Below, piece after piece: positions 21,536-32,477 of a stretch of DNA of 64,000 nt. Every line of letters starts with the position of its first letter. Within the stretch, counting starts at the first letter, position 1. Under the pieces are notes generated by a model. The model was given only the letters and a program-made list of their open reading frames with translations. It was not told the origin of the DNA and ran no database searches. The position numbers and the translations under genes are program-made. Source of the DNA: Drechmeria coniospora (taxonomy: Eukaryota; Ascomycota; Sordariomycetes; Hypocreales; Ophiocordycipitaceae); the NCBI RefSeq assembly GCF_001625195.1, contig NC_054389.1, positions 9,978,520 through 10,042,519 of the forward strand, read 5' to 3'.

Positions 21536-24500
21536 GGTCTTGTACGCGTGCAGTCGCCGCCCTTGTGCCTGAGCAAAACGTACGAATGTCGGGGGCTCCC
21601 TGGCGTTGCAAGCGGTGCGAAAGAGAGGAGATGCCGTTTACGGATGACGGGTTGTCTGATACGGAGCACTCTGCATCCTATATATACGTCGTGGACGGCC
21701 CGCGTGATGTATCGCCTGACTGGAATATGACCATCGTTCTTCCTCGCCCTATCTGTCTCCTATTCGGTCATATACGTCGAGAGCACGGCAAGGCGGACAT
21801 GGGCAACGAATCCACCGGACAAACGAAAGACAAGCAGATACACGGTACGAGAGAGGGATATCCCTTGTCCAGGTCATGCACCTCTCAAAGCCCGGAATAC
21901 GTACAATCCGCTCGTTCTACCTTCCCACTCTTGCTAGGCTTATCCGCTTGCTGCTCGTACAACTAGTTCGTAGAACAGAAACATGACGGTCTCCCCATCG
22001 TATTCACGCATTGAAGGCACATGTGCTAAACGGCAGTGTCGTATGTTCACGGGATGTATTATGCGAGTGCAATATTCCATTCGCAAACCAACATCCAACA
22101 CACACTGAGATACGCTCCGGTCGTATTCCCTTGGTTTCAATCTCTCTCAGTAGGAACATCACATTTCTATTTGGGCATATACGTTGTGCCTAGGTACATA
22201 CACAGCAAGACTTTGTGCAGTAATAAATCAAAACGATGACGTGCAGATCGATTCCTCTCCATCCGGGACGGGAGTGAGTGGGTCGATTCGACCCGTCCCT
22301 GTCGTATTGCAGAGGCAAGGATCTCGTTGCACGTAGATATTCCCCGTAGTACAGGATGTACTTTGTAGGGTACAACTACTGTACTCATGCATTGCAATAC
22401 GAATGCAAACGTCAACTGCCAAGGCATGATTCCTTTCGTTTGCACAGATACGATTGCCCACCCTTATTATTGGCTCACAACTGGACCAGCTGCATAAAGG
22501 AACGATCCGGAGCATTCCATTATACACGTTGCCCGAGACTAGCTTGATACAATTGGAGTTATTGATAGTTATCACAATTCGGGACCGAATATGCGGTCAT
22601 ATGGACGGTTCTTTTCGATCCGGGTCTGCTGTCGTGAAGAAAAAAGGTATGAATCCTTGGCCTGACTTGGCTACCGCCATCGGCCTGTCCGTATCCACGA
22701 AGGCGACAGCTGCTGCACTCGTGATAGAGTCGTAAAGCCGATGATAATGTGCTAGAAGAAAAAGTTCATGGTCCATGTCGAATCATCAATCAAGGAAGAA
22801 AGCCCGTGGAGGAAGGGGTGCCTTGAGCAAGAATCGCCCCCAGCAAGTACGTTGTGGCCAAGGCAACATTTCCATACAAAGGGGAGATTGTGCGCCTCCA
22901 TGCTGATGGTTTCCGTGCCCGCAATACATGTAATTACATTGAAGAAAAAAAAGAAACCTGGATGGGGAAACTCAACCTTCAGCCTGGCCGTCATGTGCAT
23001 ACATTGACTAGCCCGTAACAGTTACTTGGATGGGGAATACGATCACGATTTGAATCAAAAATTACGGATACTCGTATCTTCATCGACCATCGTGAGGGAG
23101 ACAGCGGGGCCGCTCGCTAGTGGCAGCCGCCTGCGCCCTCCTTGAGAATCATCCACCTGACGTTCCTCGGTCGCGGCCGGGTTGGGCTGTTAAGCCGTCG
23201 TGCATTTGCCGGTACTGGCTGATCTCACCCGTGATTTTGGATCAACTATTCCGGTAGTTGACGCTCCGCACTGACCCTCGGACCGATGTCCCGTCGACGG
23301 CACGAACCCAGGATATCATCCCCTGCCGTACGCAGATTACCCCCAAGGTGTACGAGAATATATGGCTGTTCAACATTCCAGGGTTTGATACATCGATGAG
23401 GAATTTTGTCTTCTCGATTTCGCCTCTCTGTACCATATGGCGGGGCTTACCAGCGTCGATCTGTGAATGGATACTGGAACCATACCGCCGCGTCGCCATG
23501 TTCCTGCTCGTGTATTCGGATATCCTCGACATGGCCACTGTTGCCGATACTCGATGATTTTGTGGTGAATCGATGGGATGAAACCACGCGGCCGCCGAGC
23601 TGTTGCGAGATTTCTTAGAGGACAGCAAATAAGGGAGTGTTGTGCTGTACTCTCCCAGTACAACAGCAGAGCGGCTACCGGGGAAGTAACCTTTTCTTTC
23701 GAGTTGTATCAATCAATGATTGGCATGATGCGAAAGCGTAACCATCGCCTAGTGTTGCTTGCGAAAACCACCGAGTAGCGAGGGGGAAAAAAATAAAAAC
23801 TCTTCAAGCATCGAAACTCGAGCACCGAGGTAGACTTTGGAGGATCCTTTCATAGGTCTGACGAGGCAAACGAAGGTCCAACAAAGCACCTGATTACATA
23901 TACTTACAAGTGGCGCAGTGGGGGTTACGTCGTTATCACGATAGAAGTCTCTTTCCTTATTGCGCACATGGAGAGGATACTTGATCAGTGATGGAGACAT
24001 ATTTCGACGTACTTATGTAAGGGAGTACTGCACATGTACTTACGGGCGGGTAGTGAGTGCATTTGCAAGTGTGCAGGAGTGTGCACAGCACCTCGGTACT
24101 TTCTTGTGCCTATTCGTCAGTGCGCCGACATGTATATGTACATGTGTAACCACAAGTACTTGATGCTTTGTACAAGTAGGTAAGTACATGTACTTGCAAG
24201 TAATTGTAGGTTATACAACAACTAATCATTTTTTAAGTACAGTACTCCGTACTTCGTACTTCATAGCTTTTGATACTTGCTCATACATGTGCATATAAGT
24301 ACAGTACATGTACGGAGTAGAGTAGTTGTACATGTACACCTTTTTAAGTTTCTTGTAAGTATCTATACAAGTACTCCCTAATGCGGAGTAAGTGCAAAGT
24401 ACTTCTGTCCAGATAAGTACTCGTACTAGCCTCAGCAACCACTAAAGGCGAACATTAGCGTACCCAGGGATTTAGGTGCCAAGCAGTTTGATAGGCCCGT

Positions 24501-24584
24501 TACGGTCACTTGACAAAAGTGACGATTCAGTTTTGGTAGCACTACCTTTACAAATTGAATCGACAATTTTGTCACCTCCCTGTA
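24501..24584 (+). mobile_element. 80-bp TA-flanked miniature inverted-repeat element, copy 1
   Basis: Body 24503-24582, flanked on both sides by TA. The left end reads CGGTCACTTGACAAAAGTG. The right end, read on the other strand, starts CAGGGAGGTGACAAAATTG. Both continue into CGATTCA(A/G)TTT, so the body folds as an imperfect palindrome with arms of about 30-35 bp around a GGTAGCACTACC core. It is nearly identical in inverted orientation to copy 2 at 39843-39926, with the same 80-bp body length. The TA flank and the CAG-starting ends resemble Tc1/mariner (pogo/Fot1) MITEs. No coding capacity. Confidence 0.75.
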
Positions 24585-25051
24585 GCAGCATGTTGATGCC
24601 CAGTATCAATTAACACGGCGTCGCGAACGCGGTGCAAGTAGTGTTATACTTACAATAATTACTTATTCGTGTACAGCGGGTACGAGTAAGTAACTGGGCA
24701 GCATTCCCTGGTACTAAAGTGCACCTTCAGGGGACTGGGTCCAATGGCTCCACGATTCGAGTCGCCGACGTCTCTGACCTTGTCAAGGGAATCAAGCGCT
24801 GGCTTCTCCTCATGAATTATCCCCCAGTCCTGAGGCTGAGTTGCGCCTACATGTACTGTAAGTGTACTCCGTACAGGAGACTACTTATCAGAGTACAAAT
24901 CAGTTGACGAGTAAGTACAATTGTTGCAAGTTGTATTACTCGTACACGTATGCCGTGACTAACATGGCCCCCAATAGCATCAACTCTACCAGCCATTGTT
25001 GGTCCTGGCAAGGAAAACGTTGCGAGCTCGCTCCTCGCTTGCGGGTGTCCC

Positions 25052-25053
<2 letters not shown>

Positions 25054-25090
<37 letters not shown>
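25054..25090. repeat. AGC triplet repeat upstream of the ABC transporter
   Basis: Twelve uninterrupted agc units in the presumed promoter or leader of the transporter gene, about 380 bp before its ATG. It is not in a supported coding frame. Confidence 0.9.
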
Positions 25091-25091
<1 letters not shown>

Positions 25092-25465
25092 GCAGCACGT
25101 ACTTCTCTGCCTCAGCTTGCCGTGCTCGATGCTATAGTACCTTTCGAGCGCCTCCCCGACTACGGCATGCTAGGATGTTAGCGGCAAGCATCGCGTCCCC
25201 GTCCTTCAGGGCCAGCCGGCCTCGACGGCCTGGACCTGGTCGATGAGGGCGATTTCTGTTCGCTTTTCCTTAAAACCTTCCGCATCGTCTTTTGCAGTTC
25301 TTCCGTTTCCCAGTAGTTCTGCTCTTCTTCCGCTGCTGGAGAAAGTTCCCCCTCGAGGTCAGGTGAGAGAGGCTCACGGGCATCTCATCGTACCTTCCCA
25401 ACCGAACGAAACTGCACCTGCCCTGAAGAGTTCCATATCCCGGAGCGAGATCAAACTTCGCCAGC

Positions 25466-28400
25466 ATGGCCGATTCATCACCATGCGTGACATCGGGCAA
25501 TAGTTTCTTCACCATTCTCGAACATGACTGCCGCCAGTACTTCGAATTCACCTTCATCTTTGACCGGTCCGTCCTGGCCATCCTGCCGTCGCCGCTTTTC
25601 ATCCTGCTCGCTCTTTCGCGCTCCGTGTTCATCTGGAAGAGGCCCATGCTGCTGCGCCGCCGTCTCGATCTTCTCTTCTGCTGCAAGATGGTACGTTCTC
25701 CTTCATCCGAGGATGGATGTCATTGAGGAGCGGTACGAGCGAGAGGCGTGAATATTGACAAACCCCACACCCTTCTAGTTCGCCTTGCTCGCCCTTGCCG
25801 GCATCCAGGTGGCCATCGTCGTCCGGTACGCTTCGGACGACATGGCCTCCAAGCCTTCGCTCGCCGTCCCTGCCCTCTCGCTGGCCACCACCGTGCCCGC
25901 CGCTCTGCTATCCTTCCTCGAGCATTACCGCTCCATCCGTCCTTCGACCCTGCTCTGCCTCTACCTTGCCCTTGCCACCGTGTATGACGTCGAGCAGACT
26001 CGTATCCTGTGGATGAGCTCGTACGCATCCTGGCTCATGCTGGCCACCGTTACCGCCAGAGTCGCCGTTCGATTTTGCCTCCTGCTGCTGGAATCGGTGG
26101 AGAAAAGGTCACTTCTCCAGCCCGACTATGCTGCCTGTTCGCCCGAGGCACTTGGTGGCATATTCAATCGCAGCGTCTGTTGGTGGCTGAACAAGCTCCT
26201 CCTCCGGGATTCGGCAACCGCCCTTGGTCGAGGGGACTTGATGCCGCTCGATCCGCTGCTGCTGCCGAGCCCAACCAGGACAAGAGCCTTCGAAACTGCA
26301 TGGGCCGGTAGAAGGAAAGGCGGCAAGCACGCGCTGTTGAAGACGACGGTCACCTTCTTCGCTACCAAGTATCTGCCCGTCATCCTTCCGAGGATCCTTC
26401 TCGTCTGCCTCAACGTTGCCCAGCCCCTTCTCATCTATCGAGCCCTCGAGCTTCTCGCCAAGCCCGACGGTGGAGCAGGCCAGAGCCCCGGCCATGGCCT
26501 CATCGCCGCCACCATCTTGATCTACTTGGGCGCCGCCCTCGCCACCGGCCTCTACAAGGGGCAGACCTACCGCTGCGTCGCCATGGTTCGGTCGGCACTC
26601 GTCACCATGCTCCATGACACGACACTCGAGATCCGCTCTTCCGTTGACGCAGACAAGAGAGCTCTCACGCTCATGAGTACAGACGTCGATCTGATTGCCT
26701 CGGGGCTAGAGAACCTCGACGTGCTCTGGGCCACACCCATCGAGATGGCAGTGGTCACCTATCTTCTTGTCGACAAGATCGGCCTTGCCGCCGTCGCACC
26801 CGTTGTCGTCGCACTCGCGTTTACTGCGTCCGCTTTTGCCTTGTCCAGGTTGGCCCCGAAGCACCAGGTGACGTGGTTGGCAGCCGTGCAAGCGAGAGTG
26901 GCCGCCACGGCTTCCATGCTGAGCAGCATGAAGGGAATCCGCATGTCTGGTCTCGCCGCCATACACGCCTCGATCATTCATGGCGCCCGTGCCACCGAGC
27001 TCGGCGAATCATTGCCCTTTCGAAGGATAGTCGTCGTAACCAACGTCTTCTGCACGGCTGCTCGCTCTCTCGCCCCGGTAGGTGCCTTCGTCGCCCACTC
27101 GCTCCTGCGGAATACGCCATTCGCAAAGGCCGTCGACGCCGCCACCCTCTTCTCTTCGCTCGCGCTTGTTATGCTCGTTGTCCAGCCGCTCATGCACCTG
27201 ACGCTCGCTCTACCCGCGCTGCTCGGCTCCGTAGCCTGCTTCCGTCGCATCGAGACGTTTCTGCTATCCTGCGGCAAGTCGGGTGGAAACGAGCCAGTGT
27301 CTCGGCCACCTGGTTCGCATGTCAAGCCGGTCTTGTGCGAGGAACGGCGCTCTTCGAAAGATCTCATATCGCTTCGAGATGCCACATTCAGCTTTGACGA
27401 CGAGTCCGATGCCGTTCTGCGTCATCTCTCCGTTTCCATCCCTCACGCCACACTGACCATGGTCACCGGGCCCGTTGGTTGCGGAAAGAGCGCACTCCTT
27501 CTCGCCCTGCTCGGCGAAATTCCATTGACTCATGGCGCACTGGATCGCCTTCCGTGCCTGAGAAGCAGCTATTGTGCCCAGGAAGCCTGGCTACCGAACA
27601 TGCCCATTCGACAGATCATCCTTGGCCCTGCAGAGTTCGCCGATGGCTGGTATGCTCAGGTCATCCACGCCTGCGCGCTCGAGCAAGATCTGGCTACCTT
27701 CGCCGATGGGGACCAGACTGAGGTTGGCACGGGCGGCATCATGTTAAGCCACGGCCAGAAGCAGCGCGTTGCACTGGCCAGGGCCCTCTACGCAAGACCC
27801 CAGTTGATACTCCTCGACGACATCATGAGCGCTCTCGACGCCACCACAGAGCAGGCCGTTGTCCAACGTGTCTTGGGCGCCGATGGTCTCTGTCGTTACT
27901 ATGACATGTCTGTTTTGCTTGTCACCCACAAGAGTAAGTGCTGCCCGGACTAATGCATCATGCCGCGGACAAACTGACGCGGTTCACTGCTCGCTTTCTA
28001 GCCCACTTTATGCATCTGATGGATCAGATATGGACTCTGCAAGAGGATGGGAGACTCTCCGATACGACGCAGTCGCCTGCCCTGGTGAGCGCGAGTGGCC
28101 ATGGGGTCGTATCGACACTTGCAGCAGTCCCGGAGAACGACGATAGGGCCGAGGAGTCGCTTGCCGAACCTGTCACCACTGCGCAGCCTGATGAAGCGGA
28201 CCCTTCACGCGAGCAAGGAAATCTCGGCCTCAGCTTCTACTATCTCAAAATGATGGGCTACAAACGAGTCACCTCGGTCGTGATCTCGGCCATCGCTTTT
28301 GCCTTCCTGTTCACCTCCCCCAACGTCTGGCTGGCGTGGTGGTGCAACTCGGAATCAGAGCATCTAGGTGAACGAGAGGGTCTGTTTCTCGGCGTCTATG

Positions 28401-30110
28401 CCGCTTTAGCCGTCGCCGTCATCATCTTCCATGCGTTGCAGTTGTGGACCAGTCTTGTCAAGGCAGTGCCGGTGGCATCCAGCAAGTTGCACCAAGTCCT
28501 GCTGGATAAGGTCATGGCCGCCCCCCTATCGTTCTTCGTGGACACGAACAATGGCGTGACATTGAATCGCCTCAGCCAGGATATGTCCTTGGTCGATTCA
28601 GAGGTGCCGGCCGCCATGGTCCAAGCCTTGGACAGTGCTCTCTTGGTCATCGCGACGGCCATTGTAATAGCCGTCTCGTCCAAATACACGGCCATCTCCT
28701 TCCCCCTACTTCTTGCCATCACCTACATGCTGCAGAAGTTTTACCTCCGCACGTCGAAGCAGATGAGGCTTCTTGATCTCGAATCCAAGTCGGCACTTTA
28801 CACACACTTCCTCGAGACCCTGCAAGGGTGTCGCCACCGTCCGCGCTTTCGGCTGGCAAAGTTACTTTGGAGAGCGGAATCGCCGATTCCTCTCCGAAGC
28901 CCAAAAGCCTTATTACCTCCTGTTCAGCATCCAAGTATGGCTGAATGTGATGCTGGATCTGCTTGTCGCCGTCACCATGATACTTACCGTGTCACTTGCC
29001 ATGGGGTTACGAAGCGCTTTCACCGCAGGTTCCCTCGGCCTCGCCCTAATGTACATTCCGTCCATGGGCAGAACGCTATCATACGTCATTCAATCCAGAG
29101 ACTTGATGGAGACCTCCGAGGATGCCTTGAAAAGACTGAAAGCCTTCATCGCCGAGACTCCAACCGAACATCTGCCCGGAGAGGACGGTGTCGTCGAAGT
29201 GGGATGGCCGTCGCAAGGGCACCTGACCTTGAACGGCCTTACCGTGAAGTACAGGTGAGAGGAAATGTCCCCGTCTACCTGCCGTCGTACCAGGCGAGAG
29301 CTAAGCAGTAATTTGTTTCTGGAACGCAGCACTGAGACCCCGCCTGTTTTGCGGGACGTTTGCCTGGTGGCCGCGCCGGGCATGAAAATCGGTGTCTGTG
29401 GTCGTCCTGGAAGGTAAGAAGCGAGATCCCTCCGTCGTGGGCATGAAATAACGAAATACACAAAACACGTCGCATAATGATCATCGGTAATTTCATTTAA
29501 TTAACGTACTTTTTGCAGCGGGAAAAGCTCCTTGATACCGAGCATTCTGCGGATGAACGACATTGATGCCGGATCCATCATCATCGACGACCGAGACCTG
29601 AGCTCTCTTCCTCGAGACGCAATCCGACGTAGTATTGCCGTCCTGCCGCAAGAACCGATACTCTTGGATGGATCTTTGCGACTTAACCTGGACCCCTTCG
29701 GCGAACGTTCCGATGAAGAGATCAATTCAGCGCTCGCCGACGTTGACCTGGGACATCTTTGCCAGGCGCCTGGGGCACTGGACGCGGCACTGGAAGCGAC
29801 AAAGCTCTCGCTCGGTCAAAAGCAGCTTCTGTGCATTGCGCGTGCCTTGATAAGTCGGTCGAAGTTCCTGATGTTAGATGAGGCAACGTCGTCGGTTGAC
29901 GAAGAAACGGAGGGCAAGATTATGCAACTGGTTCATGACAAATGCTGCGGCCGCACCGTCATTGCCGTTGCCCGCAGACTTCGCACACTTATGGAGTTTG
30001 ACCTCATCCTGGTCATGGAGCAAGGACAGGTCGTCGAACAGGGTAGTCCAAGTGAGCTGCTCGCACGAGGGCATGGGCGATGGAGAGAACTATGGGATGA
30101 TCAACAGTAG
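25466..30110 (+). pseudogene. ABCC-type (MRP-like) ABC transporter with a one-base frameshift
   Basis: Full-length fungal ABCC exporter architecture, about 1435 residues. Exons: 25466-25690, 25779-27933, 28002-29254, 29330-29413 and 29519-30110. An N-terminal membrane region is followed by TMD1-NBD1-TMD2-NBD2. NBD1: Walker A GPVGCGKSA, signature LSHGQKQR, Walker B LILLDDIMSALD. NBD2: Walker A GRPGSGKSS (split by the last intron), signature LSLGQKQ, Walker B FLMLDEATSSVD. In exon 3 the frame breaks at 28826-28830. Up to there the frame reads THFLETLQG; the conserved continuation GVATVRAFGWQSYFGERN is one frame over. No GT..AG intron can absorb it. Either this is a real one-base insertion, giving a pseudogene or a half transporter ending at 29311, or a sequencing error. 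All other motifs and splice sites are intact, favouring a recent event or an error. Substrates unknown. Confidence 0.8.
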
Positions 30111-30518
30111 GCCGATGAAGGGAGTTGGCAATGCACAAGGCAGGCCGGTTAACTATCGATGGAAGCATGCTCCAACGGGCAAGTCCCAATATTATTCTCA
30201 TGCCATTTCCATTTCTAGGTATCGAATATGCTATATACATGCATTTTTTAAGCACTGGACTGTTCCGTGCCGCATGAGAAGAACGACTTGGATTCCTGGA
30301 TTCAAACAACTGTCTCGGGCCAAATTGAGGATCCCCAGGCACATGACGAGCCCTTGGCCAGTCCCCAATAACTGAGCCTAAGGATGCGCATGAAAGGACA
30401 AATGCTCATATACCACCAAGGCTTGTTTTTTTTTTTGGGGGGGGGGGGGGGTACAGCAAGTCTTCCGCTCATCATGCGGAGTTGAAATGCCTTGCTGCCC
30501 GCTCCCAGCCACGCCATC
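30111..30518. other. Convergent intergenic region with T11/G15 tract
   Basis: The ABC transporter (+) and F-box gene (-) converge here. The region holds an unbroken run of 11 T followed by 15 G at 30426-30451, which may lie in either 3' UTR. Nothing else is recognisable. Confidence 0.6.
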
Positions 30519-32477
30519 CTACAGCAGAGCATGATCGAGCCGACGGAGTTCCCCGGCGGCAGAGGGAGGCAACACGTCAGACTTCTGTTTGAATAGCAGT
30601 GGAAGCCTATTGCTTTTGGTAATGTCGCCCAAGGCAATACCATCACCCGTTTCGACCAAGCTCGTGAGGCTCGCGTGATAGCGGTAGCCGCAGCGAGTTT
30701 TGTCGCCCATCTTTTGTATGCAGAAATGCTCCCGCATATCGGCGACAGAGTCTCGAAGGCTGATTGTAAGCAGCTCGGCGGTGACACCGGCGTACACAGT
30801 CGACGCGGTGTCGGACGATTTGGCAAGGCAGTACAATGGCGTCACAGCAGGATACACGACGGGAAGGTAGAGATTGCAGTTGGGTCTGTAATAGTCGGTT
30901 CGTGCGAGCGAGTGAAGGCCGCAGTGGCGTCCAGATAGATGACAGCAGGCCGAGTAGCCGCTCGGACGCGGAGGCGGGATCCCCGTGAGGGCTTTCGGTG
31001 TAGGGCCCAGCTCAGTCTGGCTGCAAGCGAGGGCGTCGGTGTAGGAGTATGGCCTCGTCCATCGATAGTCGAAGATCTTCAAAATGGGCATGCGCGCACT
31101 TCCGGCAATGAACCTCTCGGCCCCATACGACAGAAGGGGGCCGACGGGGGTGGTCAACTCAAAATGATCCTGAAAGATGGCATCGATAGGGGATGGACTC
31201 CTGAGATCCTGCAGCCGGACGGTTCCGTCATCATACGAGCTCAAGATGGTGTTTCCGGAGCAACCGATGGCCGAGGCCGTGTTCACGGGCAGAAGACTCC
31301 GAGCGGTTTGGAAGGTGTTTTCGCCCAAGATGTATGACTCCGCGCATCGCTTCGAGGGCTGCAGCTTGTGTGCATTAGTCAAGACCGTTCCCGAGGGCGT
31401 CCTCGTGAGATAACGCAGGGGCTGCGTTGTGCCAGTCATGCACAGGGCGATGTCCCCGTTGCTCATGAACTTGGCCTCGCGCAGGAATCTAAAGTCGTGA
31501 GAGTGCTGCATTCTCCTCAAGCTGAGAGTCTCTGTAGGTTCGACCACAACGTCAGGCGTGTCCAGGGCCGGGCCACCATCGACGACTGGCCATCGACTGG
31601 GCGCCAGGGGGTAGAACAAGACGTCTCCCTTGGTGGCGACGACGATGGCATCTTGTGCTTTGTTCGTATCAACGTGCCGGACGTCTCGCTGGTCCACAAC
31701 AGACGCACCATCCCGATGGACGGGTTGGAAGCAGGCAAGGGGGCGTCCTACGTCGTTGCGTTCCGTCGACAACAGGTGCAGAAAGCCATTTGCTCGGCCA
31801 ACAAGGAGTCCGGGCTGGGGCGCGGTACTGTCAAGAATTGAAATAGCCGTCACGTCATCTTCACCGCCCCTGAAGCCAGCCTCGGCTCCCGGGAGGGACA
31901 CCCAGGTTTCGGCTTGGAGAATGGATCGGGTCAACTTTCGGGATCGAATGATGACGTCCTCGCCGAGGCCCCAGGCGACCATCTCCTCCTCGGTTGTGCC
32001 TTGCCACTGGGAGGCCGCGTCGACGACGACGTGCGCGGGAAAGGTTTGCCTGCTCGACGGACCAGCACCGCCGCGGCCGCGACGTCCTTGACCACGAGCG
32101 CCTCGGCCTCGACCTCGACCATGACTTTGGTCGTCTCCGCGCGGTTGGACGGGAGGAACGAGTGAGGTGACGGAAAATGCGCGGCGGTCCCAGGCGGCCG
32201 ATTGTGAAGTGAGCTTCCTCGCCAGCGCAGCCCATTCCTCGTCGCTCAGCCTCTTCGGAAGCGCGAGGGTTGCGAACCGGCTCCTGACGAAGCAAGACCA
32301 GCCTTGGGCCCGAGCAACGGCGTCCAGTGTCCTGCAGGTCGTTGCAATGCGTGCGACGGTCTGGGCCGAGTCGAGGAAGGAGAAGATTATGGCCCATATG
32401 GCGGGCTCAAGGTCTTGCAATCCAGGGGGATCGCGGAGGCGCAGCTCGGCCAGTGAGGGGGGAGCGCCAACCGCCAT
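30519..32477 (-). CDS. F-box protein with WD40/propeller-like C-terminal region
   Basis: Predicted 652-residue F-box protein, a likely substrate receptor of an SCF ubiquitin ligase. Residues about 18-65 form the F-box (LQDLEPAIWAIIFSFLDSAQTVARIATTCRTLD). Around residues 125-145 is an RG-rich, probably disordered segment (GRGRGRGARGQGRRGRGG). The rest has the beta-propeller look of fungal F-box/WD proteins: LVGRANGFLHLLS, IGCSGNTILSSYDDGTVRLQDLR and FIAGSARMPILKIFDYRW are degenerate WD-type blades. No intron is needed. The first in-frame ATG is 32477; the frame upstream holds no other ATG. It shares strand with the S9 peptidase and PAD genes upstream, but gaps above 1.5 kb argue against linkage in function. 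Target unknown. Confidence 0.75.
   Translation of the reverse strand: MAVGAPPSLAELRLRDPPGLQDLEPAIWAIIFSFLDSAQTVARIATTCRTLDAVARAQGWSCFVRSRFATLALPKRLSDEEWAALARKLTSQSAAWDRRAFSVTSLVPPVQPRGDDQSHGRGRGRGARGQGRRGRGGAGPSSRQTFPAHVVVDAASQWQGTTEEEMVAWGLGEDVIIRSRKLTRSILQAETWVSLPGAEAGFRGGEDDVTAISILDSTAPQPGLLVGRANGFLHLLSTERNDVGRPLACFQPVHRDGASVVDQRDVRHVDTNKAQDAIVVATKGDVLFYPLAPSRWPVVDGGPALDTPDVVVEPTETLSLRRMQHSHDFRFLREAKFMSNGDIALCMTGTTQPLRYLTRTPSGTVLTNAHKLQPSKRCAESYILGENTFQTARSLLPVNTASAIGCSGNTILSSYDDGTVRLQDLRSPSPIDAIFQDHFELTTPVGPLLSYGAERFIAGSARMPILKIFDYRWTRPYSYTDALACSQTELGPTPKALTGIPPPRPSGYSACCHLSGRHCGLHSLARTDYYRPNCNLYLPVVYPAVTPLYCLAKSSDTASTVYAGVTAELLTISLRDSVADMREHFCIQKMGDKTRCGYRYHASLTSLVETGDGIALGDITKSNRLPLLFKQKSDVLPPSAAGELRRLDHALL

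Larger units (their letters stand above)
21536..25465. other. 3.9-kb intergenic region between ADP-ribosyltransferase and ABC transporter genes
   Basis: No supported gene. AT content is higher than in the genes. GTAC-anchored words cluster at about 24000-24420 and 24640-24950. A TA-flanked miniature element sits at 24501-24584. An AGC triplet run lies at 25054-25090, about 380 bp before the transporter start. A 156-codon minus-strand frame at 23242-23712 has no recognisable feature. Confidence 0.5.

Noticed and set aside
23242..23712. 156-codon minus-strand frame
   Set aside because: No recognisable domain, in an AT-richer region lacking leader or splice signals; kept only as a note.
28837..28900. 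Short intron that might remove the ABC transporter frameshift
   Set aside because: Homology continues directly across the break, and no GT..AG pair of suitable length lies at the site.
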